DNA of 32,764 bases from Oxalobacteraceae bacterium. GTDB lineage: Bacteria; Pseudomonadota; Gammaproteobacteria; Burkholderiales; Burkholderiaceae_D. The translations under genes and the position numbers were made by a program. Location of the stretch: assembly GCA_021298975.1 (NCBI GenBank), contig JAJTGC010000040.1:1-32764 (forward strand). Direction: 5' to 3'. The notes below the pieces were generated by a model. That model saw only the letters and a list, made by a program, of their open reading frames with translations. It was not told where the DNA came from and did no database searches. This document shows, in pieces, positions 1 to 7,669 of the stretch (positions are counted from its first letter, which is position 1; each line of letters begins with the position of its first letter).

Positions 1-918
1 GCCTTTCCCTATGCGCAGTACACGCGACTCACGCGGGCGGATGCGGATGACATTTTTGCGTATCTGCGCAGCTTGCCCGCGGTAGAGCAGCGCAACCGCG
101 ATCACGCGCTGCGTTTTCCTTACAACACGCAGACGGCACTGGCGCTGTGGCGGGCGCTGTATTTCAAGCCACTGCATCATCAGCCTTTGTCTGACCAATC
201 GGTGCAGTGGAATCGGGGGCTTTATCTGGTGGAAGGTCTGGGACATTGCGCCGCCTGTCATTCACCTCGCAATGCCCTGGGTGCTGCCGTCAAGGATCGC
301 CATCTCAGCGGCGGCATGATGCCCTCGGAAAAATGGTATGCGCCCTCGTTGCTGTCGATGACGGAAGCGGGTGTGATGGACTGGCCAGCAGCCGATGTGG
401 TGCAGCTGCTGCAGTCAGGTCGTACCCCACAAGCCCATGTCAGCGGACCGATGGCGAGCGTCGTGTTTGGGAGCACGCAGTATCTGAAGGATGACGATCT
501 GACAGCGATGGCTGTTTATCTGAAAAATTTACCCAAAACAGAGCAGGCCATCGCGCCAGCGCAGGCCGTCGCGCGCGCACCAGCGGCTGATGGGACCGAA
601 CGGCAACGCGGTGCCCGGCTCTACGAAAAGCATTGTGCCGAATGTCATGGTGACCAGGGTGAGGGCAAGGCCGGTGTGTATCCCCCGTTGCGTGGCAATC
701 GGGCAGTCACGATGGACAACACAGCGAATCTGATCAGCGTGATTCATGAGGGGGGCTTTGGTCCTGTCACCGAAAAAAATCCCAGACCGTATGGCATGCC
801 ACCGTTCGGTCACACGCTCAGCCATCGAGAGATGGCTGAGCTCATCACCTTTCTACGGCAAAGCTGGGGTAACCAGGCATCTTCGGTGACCGAGCTGGAT
901 GTTTTGCGGGGACGGTAG
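1..918 (+). CDS. Multiheme cytochrome c, alcohol-dehydrogenase cytochrome subunit type (5' truncated)
   Basis: The reading frame is open from base 1, so the gene starts upstream of the window and about 305 residues of its C-terminal part are present. Two c-type heme sites are visible, CAACH at 247-261 and CAECH at 634-648. The second is followed by a typical cytochrome c fold with a likely axial Met in YGMPPF. The spacing and the N-proximal PYAQYTRLTRADADDIFAYL-type helix match the three-heme cytochrome subunit of membrane-bound alcohol/gluconate dehydrogenases, whose first heme would lie outside the window. Such subunits are periplasmic and pass electrons from a dehydrogenase to ubiquinone or a terminal oxidase. 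The dehydrogenase partner is not visible here. The family call is firm, the substrate is unknown. Confidence 0.85.
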   Translation, partial: AFPYAQYTRLTRADADDIFAYLRSLPAVEQRNRDHALRFPYNTQTALALWRALYFKPLHHQPLSDQSVQWNRGLYLVEGLGHCAACHSPRNALGAAVKDRHLSGGMMPSEKWYAPSLLSMTEAGVMDWPAADVVQLLQSGRTPQAHVSGPMASVVFGSTQYLKDDDLTAMAVYLKNLPKTEQAIAPAQAVARAPAADGTERQRGARLYEKHCAECHGDQGEGKAGVYPPLRGNRAVTMDNTANLISVIHEGGFGPVTEKNPRPYGMPPFGHTLSHREMAELITFLRQSWGNQASSVTELDVLRGR

Positions 919-990
919 GTCGGTGCGTTCGGTCGCAGACTGGCTGGGGCTGGCTTCTTGCTCAGCGGTAGATCTGGAGCGCACAACGGA

Positions 991-1044
991 AGACGCTGGA
1001 TCCCTCCCTGCAGGGCACACCCCGCAAGGAGAGATCCAGCGTCT
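991..1044. terminator. Long hairpin between convergent genes, possible bidirectional terminator
   Basis: Arms 991-1011 and 1024-1044 pair over 21 positions with only two mismatches. The outer 12 bp (AGACGCTGGATC / GATCCAGCGTCT) are perfect. The 12-nt loop contains GGG and CCC that could pair further. It sits between the stop of the plus-strand cytochrome and the stop of a minus-strand gene, where a bidirectional terminator would be expected. No T-run follows on either side, so classic intrinsic termination is not proven. An mRNA 3'-end protecting structure is equally possible. Confidence 0.55.
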
Positions 1045-1052
1045 CCGGATAA

Positions 1053-1442
1053 TTACTTGCTACATGCGGCGCGAACCAGCGCCTCATCAGCACTGCCGGC
1101 TTCAGGTGCAGTCCAGCCCCACGGGCCATGCGTCCAGGTCACGGTGATGCTGTTCCCCATGGCTTCTTTGTGCCAGGAACGCAGCATGTCGCGAAACAGG
1201 CCTTTGTCGCAGTTGTATTCCTGACGGAACTTGATGGACTTGAAGGGCTTGCCCTGAATCTCCTGCGGAGTCGCATAATCGGCGATGTGCCACAGCAGTA
1301 CCATTTTGGGTCCTGATTTTTCAGAAGTACTCCGGTCTATATACAGCGTCACTTCATTCGACGAATAATCAATCTTCGTCCACTCCGCGTGGGCGGCGAC
1401 CGTGTTCAATGCAAGCGCTGCAAGCAAAATGATTTTTTTCAT
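1053..1442 (-). CDS. Small secreted protein, Adhesin_E-like
   Basis: This encodes 129 residues from an ATG that opens a clean signal peptide (MKKIILLAALALNTVAAHA) followed by WTKIDYSSNEVTLYID. An upstream in-frame extension would bury the signal peptide, so this start was chosen. The pattern of W-x-K-I, a short YID strand, LLWHIADY, FKSIKFRQEYNCD and a late Cys resembles the surface-adhesin protein E family of small periplasmic or surface proteins, in which two Cys probably form a disulfide. No enzymatic residues are apparent. A second protein of the same type lies at 13754-14128. The family assignment rests on pattern recognition and the function is unknown. Confidence 0.7.
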   Translation of the reverse strand: MKKIILLAALALNTVAAHAEWTKIDYSSNEVTLYIDRSTSEKSGPKMVLLWHIADYATPQEIQGKPFKSIKFRQEYNCDKGLFRDMLRSWHKEAMGNSITVTWTHGPWGWTAPEAGSADEALVRAACSK

Positions 1443-1629
1443 GGTTTGTGTCTCTGAGTCTGATTGGCCTGTCAATCTGAAAAAGTATAACAGCGTCATC
1501 GTCAAGGGCTGGAAAAGCACATGATCCAAGAAGCCGTGCGCTTTTTATGATCAGCGTCTTTCCTTTACCGAAAGGCATCAGGCCAGGGCCGACTTCTACA
1601 CCCGTTCACGACAAGATTTGGTTGCGTAC

Positions 1630-2079
1630 TCAGTGACACTCGCCAGCTAAAAATTTTACGCTGCCATCGCCAAACTGCTGGTAAGTATGCGCGAGATACT
1701 CGCCACCAAAAGTTCGTATCACCGAGCCAAGTGCGCATTCCTTTGGGCCTTTGGGAGTGTTTACCATCAGGGTGCAGGTGCGCTGATCTGCACTGGGTTT
1801 GATCGCTTGCATGTTGAGCGTGTAAGCAGGCACATTGAATTGATTCGATATACCCTCGGCGTATTGCACCGACAAACCGGATATTTTTTCGCAGGCAGTA
1901 CTGTTGGGCTGGTAAATCTTTGCACCGCCTTCATTGACGGCCCAGAAAACGAGGGGGGGTGGTGTTTTGGCGGCCGCTGTACCGGTTGTCGCCGGGACTT
2001 GATCCGCTGCATCCGAGCTCAATGCAGTCAGCAAGGCAGCGAGCATCAGGCCGACGCTGCCCACATATCGCCGCATCAT
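1630..2079 (-). CDS. Hypothetical exported protein
   Basis: This encodes 149 residues beginning MMRRYVGSVGLMLAALLTAL with a predicted signal peptide ending near SSDAADQ. The mature part has four Cys (in TACEKI, RTCTLM, KECALG and the terminal GECH), suggesting two disulfides in the periplasm. No known family was recognised. Its start codon overlaps the stop of the upstream flavin monooxygenase by four bases (ATGA), so the two are translationally coupled and probably co-transcribed. That coupling is the only functional hint. Confidence 0.7.
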   Translation of the reverse strand: MMRRYVGSVGLMLAALLTALSSDAADQVPATTGTAAAKTPPPLVFWAVNEGGAKIYQPNSTACEKISGLSVQYAEGISNQFNVPAYTLNMQAIKPSADQRTCTLMVNTPKGPKECALGSVIRTFGGEYLAHTYQQFGDGSVKFLAGECH

Positions 2080-3377
2080 GACAAACGCTCCTGACAGGTG
2101 TCAGGTGCGATGGTGGGATCCGCTTTATTGAGCAGATCTCTCGAAAACCCGGCTGCTTTTTTATAGCTGGCCATGTATGCATCGCGTTCTGCCTGCGGAA
2201 TGACATCGTCAATCGCAGTGAAGCGCCCACCGCAACGATCATCGACAATTTTCAGCAGACCAAACGGGCCGTCACCGCGATTGCGCAGAACGACTTCGGA
2301 GATCGGTCCACACAGTGCCGCATTGTAGGCGTCCAATGCTGCGTGCGTTATGCCGCACCGAATCAGGGACGCGCCCAGAACCCTCGCATCCACGATTGCC
2401 TGACTGGCACCGTTGGAGCCGGTGGGATACATCGCATGGGCCGCATCGCCCAAGAGCGCCACCGGGCCGTCATTCCAGTAGGGGATAGGGTCGCGGTCGA
2501 TCATGGGGTTTTCGTAGGCGATGTCAGCTCTCGCCAAAAGATCGGGCACGTCCAGCCATTCAAATCTGAATTCATCGAAATACGAAGCGAATTCTGAAAT
2601 CGCTACGGGTTTGAACCAGCCACTTTTTTGCCATTCGGTAGAACTGTCCACCGTACGTTCCGCAATCCAGTTGATGGCCGCCAGACCATTGCTGTCGGGC
2701 TGGGAAATCGGATAGATGACCATGCGGTGCTTGTGCGTACCCAGCCCCACAAAGCTCGATCCCGTGCGTATCGGTTTCGCCCGTGTGGTGCCGCGCCACA
2801 TGATGGTACCGCCCCAGTGTATGGGTGGCTGATCTGGATGCATTTGCGCTCGTACCGATGAGTGAATACCATCGGCACCAATTAACAAGTCACCTTGTTC
2901 GCGAGTGATGTCACCATTCGAATGTTCAACAATCGCAGACACTTTGCCATCTGCATGCTTCTCGTACCCAGTGACGCGCTGACCCAGCCGCACGGATGAT
3001 TCACCCAGTCGCTCCATGACTTTGTCGAACAGCATGACCTGCAGCTTGCCGCGATGCGCCGCATACTGAGGCCAACGATAGCCTGCCTTCAGGCCGCGCG
3101 GCTCCGCATAAATATCCTTGCCATTCAAGCCAACCAGCGCCCACTCCTGTGCTTCAATGCCTACCTGATCCAGCAGTGCAGGACCGATACCCAGTTCAAA
3201 CAGTTCGCGCACGGCGTTGGGTTGAATATTGATGCCCACGCCCAGTGGATGAATTTGTCGCACCGATTCAAAAATGACGCAGGAAATACCGATCTGGTGC
3301 AAGGTCAGTGCCAGTGTCAGCCCTCCAATACCACCGCCGGCGATGATCACGCGCTTGTTGTTTGTTGAGGCATTCAT
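2076..3377 (-). CDS. FAD-dependent aromatic monooxygenase, PhzS-like
   Basis: About 433 residues with the group A flavoprotein monooxygenase layout. The N-terminal dinucleotide fold carries IIAGGGIGGL, the DG motif reads GADGIHSSVR, and the GD motif reads GDAAHAMYPTGSNGASQAI. LGVGINIQPNAVRELFELGIGPAL and the MWRGTTR strand resemble PhzS (5-methylphenazine-1-carboxylate 1-monooxygenase) and related salicylate-hydroxylase-like enzymes, which use NAD(P)H, FAD and O2 to hydroxylate or decarboxylate an aromatic substrate. No phenazine biosynthesis genes are in view, so the substrate is unknown. The ATG at 3377 is preferred because GGA lies 5 nt upstream. An ATG at 3398 and a TTG at 3425 are alternatives. 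The 3' end overlaps the next gene as ATGA. Confidence 0.85.
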   Translation of the reverse strand: MNASTNNKRVIIAGGGIGGLTLALTLHQIGISCVIFESVRQIHPLGVGINIQPNAVRELFELGIGPALLDQVGIEAQEWALVGLNGKDIYAEPRGLKAGYRWPQYAAHRGKLQVMLFDKVMERLGESSVRLGQRVTGYEKHADGKVSAIVEHSNGDITREQGDLLIGADGIHSSVRAQMHPDQPPIHWGGTIMWRGTTRAKPIRTGSSFVGLGTHKHRMVIYPISQPDSNGLAAINWIAERTVDSSTEWQKSGWFKPVAISEFASYFDEFRFEWLDVPDLLARADIAYENPMIDRDPIPYWNDGPVALLGDAAHAMYPTGSNGASQAIVDARVLGASLIRCGITHAALDAYNAALCGPISEVVLRNRGDGPFGLLKIVDDRCGGRFTAIDDVIPQAERDAYMASYKKAAGFSRDLLNKADPTIAPDTCQERLS

Positions 3378-3425
3378 ATCAATCCAATGCTGGGTCATCA
3401 GCCTGTAAAAAATAATCGGGATCAA

Positions 3426-3728
3426 TCGAATTCGAATTGAATTCGGAAACCTTGGGTTGATTCAATCCCCGAGGGTAGCAAAACCAAACCCAAACCCACG
3501 ACTTCATAGCCCCGCCTCGGTGGCAAAGTCCTGGCAAACCGGGCGGGTTCTGGATGAAAGCTCCGGAACGGCGGCACGATTCAAATCATTCTGCTGGTTC
3601 AGCGCCTGAGTCAATTGACGCTGTGCGCAAGAAAAATCGGTCAACGGTTCGTCATGGTCATGTGCTTATAATAGGCTGGTCCGCGATGACGTGATCAATG
3701 TAAATATACTAATAATCAGGAGCACGAA
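3426..3728. other. Intergenic region between divergent genes
   Basis: The 303 bases lie between the start of the minus-strand monooxygenase and the small plus-strand ORF. The left part has overlapping AATTC repeats (GAATTCGAATTGAATTC around 3428-3444). The right part is A+T rich and holds a plausible -10 box. No convincing coding frame or RNA gene was seen. Confidence 0.5.
3667..3672 (+). promoter_or_regulatory. Possible -10 box (TATAAT) for the small ORF at 3729
   Basis: A perfect TATAAT lies about 57 bases upstream of the ATG at 3729, but no good TTGACA-like box is found 16-18 bases upstream. A second weaker TATACT lies at 3705-3710. This is a candidate only. Confidence 0.3.
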
Positions 3729-3914
3729 ATGACAAAAAAAGCCCAGCGAGCAAAAACGCCCACGCCGGTCAGCAACTCAGTGGTCGATGCAATGGAGGCC
3801 AGGCTGGACGATGCGCAAGATCACAATGCGACGCCAGCGGCGCACGCCTCATCAGCCCATGCGACCGATTCGGCGGACGCATCCCCCACACCGCAAGACG
3901 GCACGCAGGCCTGA
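3729..3914 (+). CDS. Small disordered hypothetical protein (61 aa)
   Basis: The ATG is preceded by AGGAG at 3718-3722 at ideal spacing, which is the main reason to believe this small ORF. The protein starts with a basic MTKKAQRAK segment, has a short amphipathic stretch (VVDAMEARLDDAQ), and ends in a low-complexity Ala/Ser/Thr/Asp/His tail, so it is probably unstructured. No family was recognised. It is monocistronic and converges on apbE. Confidence 0.5.
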   Translation: MTKKAQRAKTPTPVSNSVVDAMEARLDDAQDHNATPAAHASSAHATDSADASPTPQDGTQA

Positions 3915-3937
3915 GCCAGGTTTTGATCACGCCATCG

Positions 3938-3955
3938 CCCCGGTGGGTATCGGGG
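3938..3955. terminator. Short GC hairpin between convergent genes
   Basis: CCCCGGT (3938-3944) pairs with ATCGGGG (3949-3955) across a GGGT loop, between the stop of the small ORF and the stop of apbE. No T-run follows, so termination is only suggested by position. Confidence 0.35.
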
Positions 3956-3973
3956 TAGTGGCATGTGGCGTGG

Positions 3974-5008
3974 TTATGTCAACGGCAAACGTGCATTCGC
4001 ACCGGGACTGGCCATCCATTTTCCAGCCTTGTCCTGCAGGACGACGTCCACACCCCACGCGCGTGCCGTCGGTAACACCTGCGAGGGTGGCAGCATGAAA
4101 AAGACCTTGGTCAGTGCATCAGCGACCACACATCGTGATGCGATTACCGTGACTGACGCCCAGTAGGTCGGCGAGTAGCCAGTACGCGGATCGAGTATGT
4201 GGTGGTGACGATGATCCGCACTGAAACTCGTGTGCGCATCGGATGAGGTTGCGATCGCCCGACCATGGCTGTGCACAACTGGCATGCGACTCTCGTCACG
4301 GCGCGAATTTTCGTGCGGCAGTCTGCCCGCAGCGTCTTCGATACCAAATACCCAAGGTTGTTTATCCGGCGACTCGCCCAGCAGCGAGGTTTCCCCGGCA
4401 TCGATCATTGCATGCGCGACGCCATGCGCCATCAGCGCCGCGCGTGCGCTGTCGGCCGCATAGCCCTGCGCGATGCCATTGAGCGAGAGCTGCATGCCGC
4501 GTACATTCAGTCGCAGCCTGTCGGGCGATATCTCCAGCGCGCGCCAGTTCACGCGTTGGCGGGCTTGTTTCAGAATGCGATCAGAGGGCAAGGCGCCCTG
4601 TCGAGCGGCGGCTTCCCATACCTGCCACAGCGCCTGCATGCTGACGTCAAAGCTGCCGCCGCTACGGCGTGCGATCTCTCGCGAGAGGGTCAGGACCTCG
4701 AGCAGCCCGGGCTCAGGGTGCGCCAGAATGCCACGCGCATTGAGCCGCTGCAATGAACTCGCCGAATCAAACAGACTCATCTGGCGTTCGACATCACGAA
4801 TCGCACGCACCGCTGCGTCCAGCGCACTATCCGCGCGCCCGGTGTCGGCATGCGCGGCTTTGAGCCAGAGCGTCGTGCCCAGACCCAGCAGCGCGCGTTC
4901 ACGCCAGACCAGTTCGCCATGTGCTGCCTGTGCTTGCACCAGCGAAGGTATCGATGCACTGGCACCCATCAAGCCGCCGGCCCATCGCAGTATTTGTCGT
5001 CTGTGCAT
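3974..5008 (-). CDS. apbE: FAD:protein FMN transferase (ApbE)
   Basis: This encodes 344 residues. ApbE cleaves FAD and attaches FMN covalently to a Thr of membrane or periplasmic flavoproteins such as NqrB/C, RnfG/D or NosR. Family blocks are present: GLGTTLWLKA at the N side, ERQMSLFDSASSLQRLN, GGSFDVSM, the SLNGIAQGYAAD stretch, AMIDAGE, then HHHILDPRTG and the metal-binding VADALTK region. The leader HRRQILRWAGGLMG is twin-arginine-like and ends in AQA, so export to the periplasm is expected. Its ATG overlaps the stop of the NosR-like gene as TGATG, so the two are coupled. The neighbour is the obvious flavinylation substrate. Confidence 0.93.
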   Translation of the reverse strand: MHRRQILRWAGGLMGASASIPSLVQAQAAHGELVWRERALLGLGTTLWLKAAHADTGRADSALDAAVRAIRDVERQMSLFDSASSLQRLNARGILAHPEPGLLEVLTLSREIARRSGGSFDVSMQALWQVWEAAARQGALPSDRILKQARQRVNWRALEISPDRLRLNVRGMQLSLNGIAQGYAADSARAALMAHGVAHAMIDAGETSLLGESPDKQPWVFGIEDAAGRLPHENSRRDESRMPVVHSHGRAIATSSDAHTSFSADHRHHHILDPRTGYSPTYWASVTVIASRCVVADALTKVFFMLPPSQVLPTARAWGVDVVLQDKAGKWMASPGANARLPLT

Positions 5009-7155
5009 CAGGTTCTTTCGATCGATCGTATGGGGATCACGGCAGGGTTCTGCTTGTGCTGTTGTATCAGCGGCAGACAGTGCTGCTCATCCTGATAGAT
5101 CGCAACGCAATCCAGACATTGAAAGCACTCACTATACTGGACGGTGCCCTGCGCCGAGATTGCCTGATACTCGCAACGATGGCGACAGGTCTGGCACGGC
5201 GTGCCGCATTCGGTGCGGCGGGGTATCCAGGACCAGCGCTGCAGCACATTCACCGCCGCCAATGCTGCACCAAGCGGACAGATATAGCGGCAATAGCCCC
5301 GGTAGACCAGCACACCCATACCGAGGCACAGCGTAGCCCATGCAATATAAGGCCACTCGCGCACAAAGAAAAAACTGATGGCAGTTTCAAAAGGTTCGAC
5401 TTTTACCGCCAGTTCGGCAAACGAGGGCGCTGCAAAGAGCGAGCCGATGATGGTTGCCAGCACAGCGTATTTGAACCATTTCAGTTTCGCATCCAGCGCT
5501 GTGCGTAATCGCCGCTGGTGTACGCCGAGCTTGTTGGCCAGCACGCTGATGAGTTCCTGCAAAGCGCCAAACGGACACAGCCAGCCACAAAACGTGCTGC
5601 GACCCCACACCAGTAAAGTACCCAGTACAAAAATCCACAGAATGACGGTCATCGGATCATTCAGCAGAAAACTGAGATCGCCTCCACCCGTCAGCGATTC
5701 AATCGCTGCCGTGATGTTCAGTATCGTCAGCTGTCCCTGCGCATACCAGCCAATAAAACCAAGCGTGAACACCAGATACGCATGGCGGAACCAGCGCAAG
5801 CGAGTCCGACTGGCGCTGAGTGACTTCTGCGCCATGAGGCCGAGGCTGAGTACCAGCAAACCACTGAGCAGAGCGACGATCTCTACCCAGCGAGATTGCC
5901 ACACCTTGACCCAGTCCAGTCCCGACCAGTGAATCGCCAGAAAATTCAGCGCTGTCGCTCGCCAGCCGTAAAAGACATGCGCCAGTTCGAAATGCCGTGT
6001 CTCAGCCTGATTCAGAATCTGATTGGTGGCAAAGCGTCGCCCAAGCCTGAAGGTGAGATCGAAAGACTCGGCGGGATCCAGCGGCGTGGCCTTGTCGGCC
6101 ACCAGAAAGTACGCGTGCGCTGTCGAGGGGTAACCCGGCACTCTCAGGCCTTTGTCATACGCAATGCGTTGCAACTTGATGGTTTTGCCCTGCTGCTTCA
6201 ACACAAACGGCAAATCATCACTCACCCGCAGTGCCTGACTGGTTTCGCCGGCCAGCGGGCCGCTCTCGATAATCAGCAGCGCATGCGATTGGCGTCGGCT
6301 GGTGCTGAGGTAGCGCCAACCTTCGCTGTCGAGCAGACTGCGGCCGATGGACGGCATGCTGATCAGTGCTGTCGTCAGAGTCAGCGCGATGTCATCCGGG
6401 TGTGTCTTTGCATGTGGGTCGGCGCCCGCCGACAGCGTACCGGCGAAAGCGGTCTCCAGCTCGGCGCGCGTCAGCTGCGTTGTGCCCACCATGCGGCGCG
6501 AGCGCAGTGTGTTCCAGTCGAGTACATCGTAGCTGTCGCTGGAGGTGCGACGCCGTGCCGCGCTGACAGCCGCGCTGTTGGCAACCTCAGCGCCCAGTCG
6601 TGCCAATGCTACCTTCGACGCGGAAGCGACTACGGAGCGATCAATTGCCTTAACCGTCACGGTGCCGTGATTAACTCCTTGTAGATGCGCTGATTGATCA
6701 TCACGGCTCGATGGCGTCAGATGATCATGTACCTGGATGTTATGTCGCAATGAGAGATCAATGTACTGCGCGGAGAAGACGCCGAGTTTGCCGGTACCGG
6801 TTGGGTTATTGAAGAACGGCTCTTTGTGTTCGATCAGACGAATGTCCAGAAAAGCACCTGTCAGATCCATGGCGACCAAAAGATCAATCGGTTTGCCGCT
6901 GTAGCCACGGACGGGCTCGAAATCCAGCGATTCGAACGCATAGCCTCGCAGCGCGGGCTTGCCATTGCCAGAGGCCGGGTTCTTTGCGAACAATGGATAG
7001 ACCGGCATGTCGGGCTGAACATCGCCGACGATGTACTGACCCTCGAGCAGTTTGTCGATGTCCTGCCGGTTCAATAAACCAGCGTGTGCCGCAGGCAGAA
7101 AAGACCAGAGCCAGAGCCACAATAGACCGACGACCTTGCAGACGCGGCGATTCAT
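5008..7155 (-). CDS. NosR/NirI-like membrane flavin and iron-sulfur protein
   Basis: This encodes 715 residues. A signal peptide (to about 25) precedes a periplasmic FMN-binding domain (about 90-190), a long periplasmic linker, and then a polytopic part from about 400 with some five to six membrane helices. Cytoplasmic Cys motifs follow: CGWLCPFGALQEL, YCRYICPLGAAL, the cluster CGTPCQTCRHRC and CFQCLDC with a later Cys. This is the NosR layout, a protein that carries electrons across the membrane to a periplasmic acceptor (N2O reductase in denitrifiers). No nosZ or other nos gene is present here, so the partner may differ. The expected flavinylation SGAT is replaced by NHGT, retaining Thr165. 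It is coupled to the downstream apbE. Confidence 0.88.
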   Translation of the reverse strand: MNRRVCKVVGLLWLWLWSFLPAAHAGLLNRQDIDKLLEGQYIVGDVQPDMPVYPLFAKNPASGNGKPALRGYAFESLDFEPVRGYSGKPIDLLVAMDLTGAFLDIRLIEHKEPFFNNPTGTGKLGVFSAQYIDLSLRHNIQVHDHLTPSSRDDQSAHLQGVNHGTVTVKAIDRSVVASASKVALARLGAEVANSAAVSAARRRTSSDSYDVLDWNTLRSRRMVGTTQLTRAELETAFAGTLSAGADPHAKTHPDDIALTLTTALISMPSIGRSLLDSEGWRYLSTSRRQSHALLIIESGPLAGETSQALRVSDDLPFVLKQQGKTIKLQRIAYDKGLRVPGYPSTAHAYFLVADKATPLDPAESFDLTFRLGRRFATNQILNQAETRHFELAHVFYGWRATALNFLAIHWSGLDWVKVWQSRWVEIVALLSGLLVLSLGLMAQKSLSASRTRLRWFRHAYLVFTLGFIGWYAQGQLTILNITAAIESLTGGGDLSFLLNDPMTVILWIFVLGTLLVWGRSTFCGWLCPFGALQELISVLANKLGVHQRRLRTALDAKLKWFKYAVLATIIGSLFAAPSFAELAVKVEPFETAISFFFVREWPYIAWATLCLGMGVLVYRGYCRYICPLGAALAAVNVLQRWSWIPRRTECGTPCQTCRHRCEYQAISAQGTVQYSECFQCLDCVAIYQDEQHCLPLIQQHKQNPAVIPIRSIERT

Positions 7156-7669
7156 GGTTGTTATTTTTTAATTATGTGTCACTCCGACATGCCTCCATCG
7201 CGTGCCGGCTGGTCAGCATCAGATCGCTCAATATGATCACCTGTTGACCGCCGCGCACCCTGCGATGGACACACTCCCCCGACGCGCCGCCAAATTCAGC
7301 GAACAATCGACTTGTTCAATTTACCATGAAGCGAAAGTGCAAATCACTAAAATAAAAATCAATAACCCCTCACCGGTTCTCTTTTTGAAAAGGCGATTTA
7401 TTTTTTGAAAACACGATTTTTTTTGAGAACGGCTCACTTGCTTGGCACATCATTAATTCAATGGCATGAAAACAAGTTTGTGATGTCAGCTTTAGATGAC
7501 ACATCAAAAATTTTTGGTGAGTCGCTCGAAAATGAGAGGGAAAACTGCTACACCATGTTCAACAGATGTTGTATTGTCGAGTACCTCCAGAGAATGACTT
7601 GGGTCGCTCGGATTGGTCCCGACGTTCATCTCTTTGCCTTATTGCTAACGCAGTTCTCAGGGTGGTTGC
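7156..7669. other. A+T-rich intergenic region between divergent nosR-like and sigma-54 activator genes
   Basis: The region is 514 bases, with no convincing gene. The segment 7376-7430 holds three near repeats of a TTTTTGAAAA-type motif, flanked by inverted GTTCTC (7376-7381) and GAGAAC (7425-7430). A TGGCAC at 7443-7448 looks like a -24 box but lacks a -12 GC. A frame running 7405-7719 overlaps the regulator start and has no family resemblance. Confidence 0.5.

Noticed and set aside
2076-3377. Naming the flavin monooxygenase phzS
   Set aside because: The similarity is to a broad family and no phenazine biosynthesis genes are in the window.
4473-5336. Plus-strand 287-codon open frame opposite apbE and the end of the nosR-like gene
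   Set aside because: It is Ser/Arg/Cys/Ala rich as expected for the complement of high-G+C coding DNA and spans the junction of two well-supported genes.
5008-7155. Naming the membrane flavoprotein nosR and calling a denitrification locus
   Set aside because: No nosZ, nosD, nosF or nosY is present and the flavinylation motif deviates, so only NosR-like is supported.
7443-7458. TGGCAC resembling a sigma-54 -24 box upstream of the activator gene
   Set aside because: The bases 12 positions downstream of the GG are AT rather than GC, so the invariant -12 element is missing.
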